From Ignavibacteriales bacterium (GTDB lineage: Bacteria > Bacteroidota > Ignavibacteria > Ignavibacteriales > Ignavibacteriaceae): a stretch of DNA of 64,000 nucleotides. The notes below the pieces were generated by a model. That model saw nothing but the letters and a program-made list of their open reading frames with translations. It ran no database searches and was not told the DNA's origin. The translations under genes were made by a program, and so were the position numbers. This document shows positions 1 to 8,345 of the stretch, piece by piece (the first letter of the stretch is position 1; each line of letters opens with the position of its first letter). The stretch is taken from the NCBI GenBank assembly GCA_016709155.1, contig JADJEI010000013.1, positions 620,001-684,000 of the forward strand. Direction: 5' to 3'.

Positions 1-148
1 TTATCAAGGCTTCAAATTTACATGAGTCAGCGATTTTGGAAATTTTGTCGAGGTTTGTGCTGGTGGTTACTCTAAATTTATCTTCTAAAAGCATTAGAAA
101 GCTGTAGCAAAGTGAAAAATCAACGCTGTGAAATAATATGTTTTTCAT
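1..148 (-). CDS. Response-regulator receiver domain, N-terminal fragment (cut by window edge)
   Basis: The minus strand reads 49 codons from an ATG at 146-148 to the window edge with no stop. The peptide begins MKNILFHSVDFSLCYSFLML and continues with an EDKFRVTTST stretch. This resembles the first beta strand, first helix and second strand of a CheY-like receiver domain, but the phosphoacceptor region lies outside the window, so the assignment rests on overall pattern only. It lies downstream of, and in the same direction as, the NtrC-type regulator and its kinase, so it may be a further component of that signalling group. A sigma-54-like promoter sits 40-55 bases upstream. No strong Shine-Dalgarno is seen. 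Confidence 0.5.
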   Translation of the reverse strand, partial: MKNILFHSVDFSLCYSFLMLLEDKFRVTTSTNLDKISKIADSCKFEALI

Positions 149-186
149 CAATAAATAAATCGGTTAAAAGTTTAATTAACCAGTTT

Positions 187-202
187 AACATATTATGTGC
201 CA
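187..202 (-). promoter_or_regulatory. Putative sigma-54 promoter (-24/-12 type)
   Basis: Read on the minus strand, TGGCACATAATATGTT has a perfect -24 half (TGGCAC) and a weaker -12 half (ATGT instead of TTGC) at the required spacing. It points at the truncated receiver gene starting at 148, leaving a leader of about 25-30 bases. The neighbouring NtrC-type regulator carries the GAFTGA sigma-54 contact motif, which makes a sigma-54 promoter here plausible. The -12 mismatch keeps confidence low. Confidence 0.35.
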
Positions 203-343
203 GCAGCAGAATAGATAGCAAAAATTGGTAAATGGCGATTTTATTTAGAAAAAAAGGGATCTGATCAGGGGCAGGCTGAACTTAAATTAAGCTTTTCTCT
301 TTAATGAAAAAGAAATGACAAAAAATTATAACAAGTGAGAAAA

Positions 344-1710
344 TTACTTCAGCGTCTCTTTAATATTTAACTCCTTCATTTTTCGGTAAAGTGTAGAAAG
401 TCCAAGCTGAAGAAATTCTGCTGTTTTATCTTTATTGAAATTGAATTTTTGCAATGCATCTAGAATTATTCCTTTCTCGTAAATCTGGACAGATTCAACC
501 AATGATTTTGAAGCTAAACCGTCATCCGTTGCCATATTTGATAAATATATTCCGGCGGGTAAATCTTTTTGAGTTATAAAATCTTCTTTGCAAAAATTAC
601 TGCTCGTTCAATTACATTTTCAAGTTCACGAACCTCACCCTTCCATTCATGCTCAACTAACGATTTCAAAGCTTCGGTATTTATTCCAATGATGCTTTTA
701 TTCATTTCCTTTCTATATTTATCAAGGAAGTGATTCGCAAGCAGGGGAATGTCTTCCTTCCGTTCTTTTAGTGAAGGCAGATGAATATCAATTACATTAA
801 GTCTATAGAAAAGATCCTCCCTGAATTTTCCGGAAGTTACCTCATCCTTTAATTCTCTATTAGTCGAGGCAATGAACCGTACGTTTATGGAAATAGCTTG
901 TGTTGTTCCAACAGGCATATATTCTTTTTCTTGAATAGTTCGCAGCAGTTTAACTTGCAATAAAAGAGGCATATCGCTTATCTCATCAAGAAAAAGAGTC
1001 CTACCATCAGTGGCTTTCACTAAGCCTTCCTTATCTGTAATTGCGCCGGTGAATGCGCCTTTTTTATGTCCGAATAATTCGCTCTCGATTAAGTTTTCGG
1101 AAATAGCACCACAATTGACAGCTATGAACGGTTTGGCTTTACGTCGGCTATTGAAATGTAAAGCTCGCGCAACCAGTTCTTTGCCGGTTCCGCTGTTGCC
1201 TGAAATTAGAACCGTGCTTTCTGAATCTGCAACCGTTTGAATTATGTTAAATATATTTTTCATTGCCTCACTTTTTCCAACAAAATTTTCATAATCATAA
1301 TTGCGCTGAACTTCTTGCCGTAATATTCTATTCTCTACCAAAAGACTTTTTAATTCAAGCAGTTTGCGGACTTTAATTATCAACTCATCAAACTCAACGG
1401 GTTTCAGAATGTAGTCACTTGCACCATTACGCAGCGCAGAAATAGCTGTTTCAAGTGAGCCAAAAGCAGTGATGACCATGATCGCAGTCTGTACATTAAG
1501 TGTTTTCACCTGTTCCATTAATTCAACTCCTTTCATAACCGGCATTTCAAGGTCGGTTATTACGAGGTCGAAACTATTTTCGCGAAATTTATCTAGTGCG
1601 ATTTTCCCATTTGCTGCTTCTTCGACATAAAAGCCTTCTTTTTTCAAGATGTATGAAAGAGATTCTCTAATTATCTCTTCATCATCAACAACTAAAATTC
1701 TATCTGCCAT
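344..1710 (-). CDS. NtrC-family sigma-54-dependent response regulator (reading frame broken before the HTH)
   Basis: The frame starting at 1710 encodes a receiver domain with phosphoacceptor Asp53 in TDLEMP, then a sigma-54 AAA+ domain with Walker A GNSGTGKE, the GAFTGA sigma-54 contact loop and Walker B FLDEISD. It stops at 574 directly after the AAA+ domain. A second frame, from about 585 down to 344, continues the homology with a Fis-type helix-turn-helix (KTAEFLQLGLSTLYRKMKEL). Restoring one base in the run at 583-589 would join the two into a normal full-length protein of about 455 residues. The cognate kinase lies immediately upstream (1820-3256). The break is most likely an assembly indel; a truncated regulator without DNA binding is the alternative. 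Confidence 0.85.
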
Positions 1711-1819
1711 TTTTTATATTTCCTGTTAAACTTACAATCTTACTTTACTTACTTGCTGTTCTATGTATTAGCGAGGGGATCATTTTAGAAAACTTCTTTC
1801 ATTGAATAAAATAATATTT

Positions 1820-3256
1820 TTATGGTTTGATAGGCAAGTTAATAATAAAAGAAGTGCTTGATCCGGGGACGCTCTTAATCTTAATGTCTCCCTGAAAACT
1901 TTTCACAATACCATAACTAACCCAAAGTCCAAGCCCTGTTCCTTTGCCTTGTTTTTTAGTAGTGAAGAATGGTTCAAAAACTTTTGTATAATTTGCTTCG
2001 GGAATTCCCGGACCTGTATCCGTAAAATTAATTATAACTGATTCATCCTCTATAAAAGATTTCACAACAATTTTGTTCCTTGAAGTATCATCTTTCTTTT
2101 CCTGTATTGCATCAACTGCATTGAGCAAAATATTTACGAATACTTGTTGTATCTGATCAGCAATTAATGGCAGAGATGGGATATTCTCGGTCAGCTCAAT
2201 TACAAAGTCAATATTTTTTGCTTTGGTCCCCACCTTAGTAATTTCGACGGCTTCTTTGATGTTTTCATTTATATCGGTCATCAGTAATTCATAGTTTGAT
2301 GGGCGGGAGAAGTCAACCAGGTCGCGAATAATTTTAGAAATTCTTGTAACTTGACTTTTCACCAATCCCAGCTTCTCTGAAATAAATGGATCGTTAGTAG
2401 AACGTTGTGCAACCTGGACCAGCGCAGAAATAGAAGCCAATGGGTTGCCTACTTCGTGAGCGATTCCGGCTGCGAGTGTGCCGATGCTCTCCATTTTCTG
2501 AGTATGGATTAATTGTTTCTCTAAAACTCTCTTATCACTTAAATCTCTGTGAACACCAAAATAACCTGTCACTTTTCCACCAGCATCAATGATAGGCGAA
2601 ATCAAAACCTGCGAATGATAAGGTTCGCCGTTCTTTCTCTTGTTTTCAATCTCACCAACCCATACTTTACCGCTGCTGATAGTACTCCACATTTTCTCCC
2701 AAAACTTTTTAGAATTTTTACCCCCTCCAAATAGTTTTGGATTTTGACCAATTATTTCTTCCTTTGAGTAGCCGCTTGAATTTACAAAGGCTTTATTTAC
2801 ATAAATTATTCTTCCGTTCACATCTGTAATTTCAAGTGGATTAACAGTATTTTCAGCAATACTGAAGAAGCGGAGAAGTTCTAATTCTTTATGTTTCTGT
2901 TCGGTTAAATCGCGTGCAAGTATGAAAAATAATTTATTTGCCGTGTCGGAAGTATAGTTTGTAAACAGTGAGATAGAGAATTCCACATCTAAGGTTTCAT
3001 TCAGGATTAATTGAGCAGCAAATGAATTGCAGCCACTTTTATCTGAACAATTTCTGAGCGTTAATCTCAATTCATTTTTGCCCGTCTCATCCAATAATGA
3101 GTAAAAATTTTGTGAATTTATTTTTGCTAAAAAGGGCTTCAGTTTATTTAAAGCAGAATTATTCATTTGAAGAATACTTCCTTCTTCAGTTAAAATTAAG
3201 AACATATCCTTGCAATTATTGAACAGATCAAATGTGAATGAATAATTCGACGTCAT
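1820..3256 (-). CDS. PAS-domain sensor histidine kinase, NtrB-like
   Basis: 478 residues. There is no obvious transmembrane segment, so it is probably a cytoplasmic sensor. An N-terminal PAS-like region (about 10-115) is followed by a second PAS domain with PAC (about 128-240). The HisKA domain has phosphoacceptor His267 in AHEVGNPL. The HATPase_c domain has an N box around residue 375-380 (VNILLNAVDA), G1 DTGPGIP, F box FEPFFTTK and G2 GKGTGLGL. It is encoded 109 bases upstream of the NtrC-type regulator on the same strand and is its likely phosphodonor. The signal it senses cannot be told from the sequence. Confidence 0.9.
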   Translation of the reverse strand: MTSNYSFTFDLFNNCKDMFLILTEEGSILQMNNSALNKLKPFLAKINSQNFYSLLDETGKNELRLTLRNCSDKSGCNSFAAQLILNETLDVEFSISLFTNYTSDTANKLFFILARDLTEQKHKELELLRFFSIAENTVNPLEITDVNGRIIYVNKAFVNSSGYSKEEIIGQNPKLFGGGKNSKKFWEKMWSTISSGKVWVGEIENKRKNGEPYHSQVLISPIIDAGGKVTGYFGVHRDLSDKRVLEKQLIHTQKMESIGTLAAGIAHEVGNPLASISALVQVAQRSTNDPFISEKLGLVKSQVTRISKIIRDLVDFSRPSNYELLMTDINENIKEAVEITKVGTKAKNIDFVIELTENIPSLPLIADQIQQVFVNILLNAVDAIQEKKDDTSRNKIVVKSFIEDESVIINFTDTGPGIPEANYTKVFEPFFTTKKQGKGTGLGLWVSYGIVKSFQGDIKIKSVPGSSTSFIINLPIKP

Positions 3257-3298
3257 AAATTAAAATGCTGTTTTAAATTTCAATTGAATACAATAAAA

Positions 3299-4114
3299 TT
3301 AATCAACGCTGTAAAGTCGGGCTGCTTTTTCTGCTGAAGTAACTATCCCGCGAATCATTGCAGAACTAAAACCGTAATGTTCCATTTGATTTAAGCCGGA
3401 AATAGTGATGCCTTGAGGAGTGGTAACTTTATCAACTTCGCTTTCCGGGTGATTTTTATTTTCCAAAAGCAGAGTTGCCGCACCCTTTGCAGTTTGTGCC
3501 GCCATTAGTATTGCTTCATCAGCGTGAAATCCAATTTCAATTCCACCTTGCGAAGCAGCACGAATAGCGCGCAGAAAAAATGCTGTCCCGCATGCACACA
3601 ATGCAGTAGCAGGCACCATCAAATGTTCATCAATAATTAATGTTTTTCCCACTGAATCAAAAATATCTTTTGCAATTTTCAAATTGGGATCTGTTTTTGT
3701 TGAAGCGGAAAGACAGGTCATGGATTCACCTATCGCAATTGCAGTATTCGGCATTGCACGAATTACGGTCACATTTTTTCCTATCTGTTCTTTAATTGCT
3801 TTTATGCCTGCACCTGAAACCACCGATATTATAAGATGCTTTTTTTCATCCACCACATCCTTTATGTCATTCAGTAAATCACTCATTTGTTTCGGCTGAA
3901 CTGCCAGAATTATTACCTCTGAATTTTTTACTGCATACTTATTATCAGAGCCAACATGAACGTCTTTTTCCTTAATGTCCGCCAATTGTTCAACTCTATT
4001 GCGGGTGATATAAATATGTTTTGCCGGAAATAGGTTTGAAGTAATCAATCCGTTTGCAATTGCTAAACCAATATTACCACCACCAAGAATTGCAGCACTT
4101 TTCTTTGAACTCAT
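3299..4114 (-). CDS. proC: Pyrroline-5-carboxylate reductase
   Basis: 271 residues, the normal length for the family. It catalyses the last step of proline synthesis, reducing 1-pyrroline-5-carboxylate with NAD(P)H in the cytoplasm. The N-terminal Rossmann motif is ILGGGNIGLAIA, the middle carries RAMPNTAIAIGE, and the C-terminal signature region is VTTPQGITISGL, close to the family VTTPGGTT pattern. It lies just upstream of the histidine kinase on the same strand and downstream of asd, so the two amino-acid genes may be co-transcribed. Confidence 0.95.
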   Translation of the reverse strand: MSSKKSAAILGGGNIGLAIANGLITSNLFPAKHIYITRNRVEQLADIKEKDVHVGSDNKYAVKNSEVIILAVQPKQMSDLLNDIKDVVDEKKHLIISVVSGAGIKAIKEQIGKNVTVIRAMPNTAIAIGESMTCLSASTKTDPNLKIAKDIFDSVGKTLIIDEHLMVPATALCACGTAFFLRAIRAASQGGIEIGFHADEAILMAAQTAKGAATLLLENKNHPESEVDKVTTPQGITISGLNQMEHYGFSSAMIRGIVTSAEKAARLYSVD

Positions 4115-4212
4115 TTTTATCCTTTATCTTTTTATAAAAACTTTATTAAATAAATTTATAAACGCATGTCACTTACTCAGTTTTCTCTTTGTGCTTCGCA
4201 GCAATCACTAAA

Positions 4213-5262
4213 TCATTTGATGATATTTTTTGCAAGCATCAGTTCCGCACATAAAATAGCACCGCCTGCAGCGCCTCTGATTGTGTTGTGAGAAAGCAAG
4301 ACGAACTTATAGTCAAATATAGAATCTTCCCGCAGCCTCCCAATTGAAACAGCCATTCCTTTATCAATGCTCCGGTGAATTTTAGGCTGGGGGTATTTAT
4401 CTTCGCTAAAATAGTGTATGGAATGTAAAGGTGCCGATGGAAGATTAAGTTTTTGTGGTTCGCCCGAAAATTTATCCCACGCTTGAATGATTTCATTTAC
4501 ATTAGTTTTTCTTTTCAGATTTACCTGAACACATTCGGTATGACCCTCGAGAACTGCAACGCGATTACATTGTGCGCTGATATTAATTTTCAAACCAATA
4601 ATTCTATTGCTCTTTAACTTCCCAAGAATTTTTAACGGCTCGGTTTCCATTTTTTTTTCTTCACCGCCGATGAATGGAACAACATTATCAATTATATCGA
4701 GACTTGATACACCGGGATACCCCGCCCCCGACAGTGCCTGCATAGTTACAACATTGACGTCTTTAACACCGAATTTATCCATCAATGGTTTTAATGCAAG
4801 TGACAAACCGATAGTCGAGCAATTCGGATTAGTTACGATAAATCCTTTACCAAACTTTTGTGTTTTGATTAATGATAGATGTTCAGGATTAATTTCCGGC
4901 ACAAGAAGTGGAACATCTTTATCCATTCGATGATTTTTTGAATTTGAAATTACGATGTAACCACTCTTCGCAAAGTCAGTTTCTATTTCGCCAGCAACAC
5001 TTGCATCCAATCCCGAAAATATTATTTTTGATTTCAGGTTCGGATTACATTCTTTCACTTTAATATTGCCAATAGCAGATGGCAGCGATGCCGATGAAAA
5101 CCAATTTACTGCATCTTTATAAAATTTATTAGCTGATTTATCTGAAGCCGCAAGTTCAGCTACTTCAAACCACGGGTGATTTATCAGCAGTTCAATAAAT
5201 TTTTGACCTACGCTTCCGGTAGCTCCTAATATGGCAACAGGTATTTTATTTTTTAATTTCAT
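4213..5262 (-). CDS. asd: Aspartate-semialdehyde dehydrogenase
   Basis: 349 residues. It converts aspartyl phosphate to aspartate semialdehyde with NADPH, feeding the lysine, threonine and methionine pathways. Visible motifs are the nucleotide-binding GATGSVGQKF near the N-terminus, the catalytic cysteine in NPNCSTIGL, and the substrate-binding stretch with LSGAGYPG. The spacing and the NPNCST form resemble the archaeal/fungal-type branch of the family. proC follows about 100 bases downstream on the same strand. Confidence 0.94.
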   Translation of the reverse strand: MKLKNKIPVAILGATGSVGQKFIELLINHPWFEVAELAASDKSANKFYKDAVNWFSSASLPSAIGNIKVKECNPNLKSKIIFSGLDASVAGEIETDFAKSGYIVISNSKNHRMDKDVPLLVPEINPEHLSLIKTQKFGKGFIVTNPNCSTIGLSLALKPLMDKFGVKDVNVVTMQALSGAGYPGVSSLDIIDNVVPFIGGEEKKMETEPLKILGKLKSNRIIGLKINISAQCNRVAVLEGHTECVQVNLKRKTNVNEIIQAWDKFSGEPQKLNLPSAPLHSIHYFSEDKYPQPKIHRSIDKGMAVSIGRLREDSIFDYKFVLLSHNTIRGAAGGAILCAELMLAKNIIK

Positions 5263-5316
5263 TTTATGGATTTTACTTCGATGATATTTATCAAATAAAA
5301 TTATTTCCAGTATTGC

Positions 5317-5490
5317 TTAACATAACAATGGGACATAAATTAACCAGGGGGGGTCTCTTAACGTCATTTTCTTATGATGTACTTCCTGGTTTTTAATGTA
5401 GTCACGCACTTTATCAATCATTGATTCAGAGACAGAAACCAATACTGTTGATCCTTCAAAATGCGACTTTTCACTGTGCGTGATTTTTTT
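5317..5490 (-). pseudogene. Remnant of IS200-like (Y1, REP-associated) transposase, C-terminal end only
   Basis: The minus strand has an open stretch of about 57 codons with no start codon that ends at a TAA at 5317-5319. It reads VLVSVSESMIDKVRDYIKNQ followed by EVHHKKMTLR. The VSVSESMI...Y-IKNQE-HHKK pattern is typical of the C-terminal end of IS200/REP-associated Y1 transposases, and the Tyr in DYIKNQ sits where the catalytic tyrosine is expected. The HUH motif and the rest of the N-terminal half are missing, so this is a decayed fragment. A perfect hairpin lies directly beside it. Confidence 0.7.
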
Positions 5491-5510
5491 CCCCACGCTA
5501 AAGCGTGGGG
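5491..5510. repeat. REP-like perfect hairpin beside the transposase remnant
   Basis: CCCCACGCTAAAGCGTGGGG is a 9-bp perfect inverted repeat with a 2-base loop. REP-like hairpins commonly flank REP-associated tyrosine transposases, and this one lies at the 5' edge of the transposase fragment. It is not followed by a clear T-run on either strand, so a terminator role is less likely. The remaining bases to 5760 show no gene. Confidence 0.65.
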
Positions 5511-5760
5511 TTTATGAAAGAGTATTATTAATTTTCATTAAAATAGCATACAAGATTATTATGAAATTTGTTTCAATTATTATTTCGAGAAGACTCTTAG
5601 CAATATAAAGTATGATAGCCTGCTGAAATAAAATTCAACTCAATTATTTAATTGCAAATATAAGAAAAGAACATTCAACTACTTTTAGATTTTAACTTTA
5701 CCTGTTGGGTAAATGTCTTGAGAAATCTAAATTTAAAGTAACAAATAAAATAAATGTGAA

Positions 5761-6555
5761 ATGAAAATAGCCTTAGTACAATATGACCCTGTCTGGGAAG
5801 ACAAAGAATCTAATAAATTGAAGTTGAAAACTATGCTTCAATCTCCTGAAAGTTATGATGCTCTGATTTTTCCTGAAATGACTCTAACCGGTTTTACTAT
5901 GTCTGCTGAAAAATTTGCAGAAGGTACGGGCGGAGAAAGTTTTAGTTTTTTTTCTTCGATAGCTTTAGAAAAAAACTGTGATGTTTTAGCCGGTATTATC
6001 GAGCGTGGAATAAGGAGGAGTTACAACACGATGCTTCATATAACCGCAAAAGGCAAGTTGAATAAAATCTATCGCAAGATTCACCCATTTTCTTATTCAA
6101 ACGAAAATAAATTTTATGAAGCGGGCAATAGACCTGCGATCACCAAAATTAAAAATCATCAAATCGGTTTATCAATCTGTTATGATTTGCGCTTCCCGGA
6201 ATTGTACAGGGATTATGGAAAGAAACGTGTTCATCTCATTGTTGATATTGCTAATTGGCCTGATACAAGGATTGAACATTGGCGAACTTTGCTAAAAGCC
6301 CGCGCAATCGAAAATCAGTGCTACGTCGCAGGTGTTAACCGGGTGGGGGATGATCCAAAGCTTCACTATAACGGCTTCAGCAGTGTGTTTGACCCTATGG
6401 GTAAAGAAATCGCAGCAATTGAGAATGAAGAAAAAATAATTATTGCCGATGTTGATAAAAACTATCTCCGTGAAGTAAGAGAAAAATTTCCTTTCTTAAA
6501 TGATATGAAAATGGTTTTAAATTTTATTTTGCCACCGATATTATTGCAAGAATAA
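5761..6555 (+). CDS. Carbon-nitrogen hydrolase, omega-amidase (YafV/Nit2)-like
   Basis: 264 residues, a single nitrilase-superfamily domain. The Glu-Lys-Cys triad is visible: Glu in FPEMTLTGF, Lys in YRKIHPF and the nucleophile Cys in SICYDLRFPELYR. The HWRTLLKARAIENQCYV stretch is typical of the omega-amidase branch (YafV, Nit2), which hydrolyses alpha-ketoglutaramate and similar metabolites. Substrate cannot be settled from sequence. The gene stands alone on the plus strand and its 3' end overlaps the convergent gene by 32 bases. Confidence 0.88.
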   Translation: MKIALVQYDPVWEDKESNKLKLKTMLQSPESYDALIFPEMTLTGFTMSAEKFAEGTGGESFSFFSSIALEKNCDVLAGIIERGIRRSYNTMLHITAKGKLNKIYRKIHPFSYSNENKFYEAGNRPAITKIKNHQIGLSICYDLRFPELYRDYGKKRVHLIVDIANWPDTRIEHWRTLLKARAIENQCYVAGVNRVGDDPKLHYNGFSSVFDPMGKEIAAIENEEKIIIADVDKNYLREVREKFPFLNDMKMVLNFILPPILLQE

Positions 6556-6949
6556 CTGCAAGAATATTTTTAGAAATGCCAAGATATTTACCCACCACCC
6601 CAAGGTCATACTTAAATAAATTTTTGTATTCGGATTTCATCAGGAATGAATACGAATCCTTAAAACCTTTTAACTGATCCTCGTTAAACATAGTGTCAAA
6701 GTCTGGCTGCATATAGTAAATAACTTCAGAGTCAAGCTGCGGAATATTGAGGTTTAATTCTAAATGACTTTGATGAAGATTTTTTCCTAAATCTTTTAAC
6801 TTTAAACCTTCCTGTTGGAAAAAATTATTTCTCTTTTCATTTTGATTTACAGTTGTTGAATCAGGATTAGTTGATTGTGTTGTATCAATCTGCGGTATCA
6901 CAATTTGTGAGCCTAAAAAAATAATCAAGATGATAAAAATTATTTTCAC
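6524..6949 (-). CDS. Hypothetical exported protein
   Basis: 141 residues, not recognised. The N-terminus (KIIFIILIIFLGSQIVIPQ) is a signal peptide or membrane anchor. A Ser/Thr/Asn/Gln-rich linker follows, then a region with DLGKNLHQSH and a YLGISKNILAVILAIISVAK end that could be a second hydrophobic segment. The end overlaps the convergent amidase gene by 32 bases. It lies downstream of the cytochrome c lipoprotein on the same strand and may share its transcript. Confidence 0.55.
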   Translation of the reverse strand: MKIIFIILIIFLGSQIVIPQIDTTQSTNPDSTTVNQNEKRNNFFQQEGLKLKDLGKNLHQSHLELNLNIPQLDSEVIYYMQPDFDTMFNEDQLKGFKDSYSFLMKSEYKNLFKYDLGVVGKYLGISKNILAVILAIISVAK

Positions 6950-7039
6950 TGCATAAAAACTAACAATAATTATATTCTCCGGAAAGTTATATCAATATCA
7001 GCATTGCAGCAGTCTTGCCCCTCCCGCTTACCCTGCCAT

Positions 7040-7348
7040 TCAGTTTCTTTCAGACAAATAATTAAGTATCAAAGTTTTTTCTTCATCATTTAATTTTGCT
7101 TTAACCGTCATTTCCTCAAGTGCAGTCTTCCATTTTTCCGCAGTAAACATTTCTCTTTCATAAGCTTTGTGGCAGCTTGTACATTTTGAAAGATACAAAT
7201 CTCTTCCTTCAGGAAATTTTGTTAATTGGTTGTCTATCTCATTACTTGAACTTGAACCTGAACCTGAACTTGATCCTGAACCTGAACAATTAATAAATAG
7301 TAGAGCAAAGATAAATTGGAGAAAAACCATAAGTGACTTTACGGTCAT
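7040..7348 (-). CDS. Small c-type cytochrome lipoprotein
   Basis: 102 residues. The signal peptide ends in a lipobox-like LLFINC, so the protein is probably lipid-anchored outside the cytoplasmic membrane. A flexible Gly/Ser linker follows, and then a compact cytochrome c domain with the haem-binding CTSCH and a later Met (EEMTVKAKLN) that could be the distal ligand. The start overlaps the stop of the upstream outer-membrane protein gene by 4 bases (ATGA), so the two are translationally coupled. Confidence 0.8.
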   Translation of the reverse strand: MTVKSLMVFLQFIFALLFINCSGSGSSSGSGSSSSNEIDNQLTKFPEGRDLYLSKCTSCHKAYEREMFTAEKWKTALEEMTVKAKLNDEEKTLILNYLSERN

Positions 7349-8145
7349 AAAGTAATTCCAAGTATTGTTCGTATCTCGTAATCCTCATGTCCATTTAGAT
7401 CTAGACTATTTTTTGTAGCAGGGCTTCCTCCAAATTGTTTTAAGAAATTTATTGTGAAGTAAAGTTCTTCAGTTTGAATATTTAGAGTTGGACCAATAAA
7501 AGAAGCCTGATTCTTTTCAACATCGTATATGTCTGAATAATTCCTGTGATTTCTGAACTCCAAACCGAGCGCAACATTATTTGAGACTTCGTAGGCAACA
7601 CCGGCAGTTATTTCAAATTTAGACTCGTGTTCCGAATCAATTATCTTTCTTTCTATCTCAGCGATGATGTTTACCACCGAAACAAAATCACCCGTTCTTT
7701 TAGAAAGAAGAATCTTGGGTTCGTACTCTATCTCTGCCCCACCGTAAGAAAATTCAAAGTAAAGTGCAGGATCAACAAAATACTCATCGGGATTTGAAAG
7801 TCTGTACCGGAGTTCTATTGCAGAAGAAGAAAACTCCAATGAGTGTGAACTATACTGATTCTCTGCCGCAGTAACCTGGTTAAAATTAAAATAGAGAGAT
7901 GTAGTCAGTCTGTCCGTTGCACCGTATTCGATTTCAAATCGCGGCTGCTGGCGATAGTAGAAGCCGTCCGTTTTGCCAAGTCTCATTGTATTCCATACTT
8001 CAATCTCGAGTGCCCGCTGGGGGAGTGTGTAAGCCATATAAGATCGTGCGAAATATTTTCTATCTGCAAAAACATTGACCGAAACTCCGAGAACTGTAAC
8101 TAAGATTAATAAAAACTGTAATGATTTATGTTTGAACATTAGCAC
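7345..8145 (-). CDS. Predicted outer-membrane beta-barrel protein
   Basis: 266 residues with a signal peptide (LQFLLILVTVLGVSVNVFA, cleavage before DRK). The mature part alternates aromatic and polar residues in repeated short strands (RFEIEYGATDRLTTSLYFNF, ELRYRLSNPDEYFVDPALYF), as in transmembrane beta-barrels. No named family is recognised. It is coupled by ATGA overlap to the cytochrome c lipoprotein, which suggests a joint role in the cell envelope, possibly in electron transfer; that link is inference. Confidence 0.65.
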   Translation of the reverse strand: MLMFKHKSLQFLLILVTVLGVSVNVFADRKYFARSYMAYTLPQRALEIEVWNTMRLGKTDGFYYRQQPRFEIEYGATDRLTTSLYFNFNQVTAAENQYSSHSLEFSSSAIELRYRLSNPDEYFVDPALYFEFSYGGAEIEYEPKILLSKRTGDFVSVVNIIAEIERKIIDSEHESKFEITAGVAYEVSNNVALGLEFRNHRNYSDIYDVEKNQASFIGPTLNIQTEELYFTINFLKQFGGSPATKNSLDLNGHEDYEIRTILGITL

Positions 8146-8287
8146 TCCATTTTCTATAAAAAATTGTGTTATTAAGATACAATCTAAATAAGAATAAGGA
8201 ATATTGCAAATAATAAATTATTAATGCTGAGGTTTTGACTGAAGGACAGTTAAATGTTTTTATAAGACTGAATAATCATTAAAAGAA

Positions 8288-8310
8288 AAGCCCTGCTATT
8301 TACAGGGCTT
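8288..8310 (-). terminator. Rho-independent terminator of the 8346-9807 gene
   Basis: AAGCCCTG and CAGGGCTT form an 8-bp stem with a 7-base loop. On the minus strand the hairpin is followed by TTTTCTTTT. It lies 36 bases downstream of the stop codon of the T9SS repeat protein. Confidence 0.85.
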
Positions 8311-8345
8311 TGTAGGGCGTGAAAATCTTTAAACTAAATCGAGCT

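Noticed and set aside
1010..1240. Plus-strand open frame inside the NtrC-type gene, and similar antisense frames in other genes (for example 4607, 24081, 52440)
   Set aside because: They are shadows of strongly coding minus- or plus-strand genes with clear domain homology.
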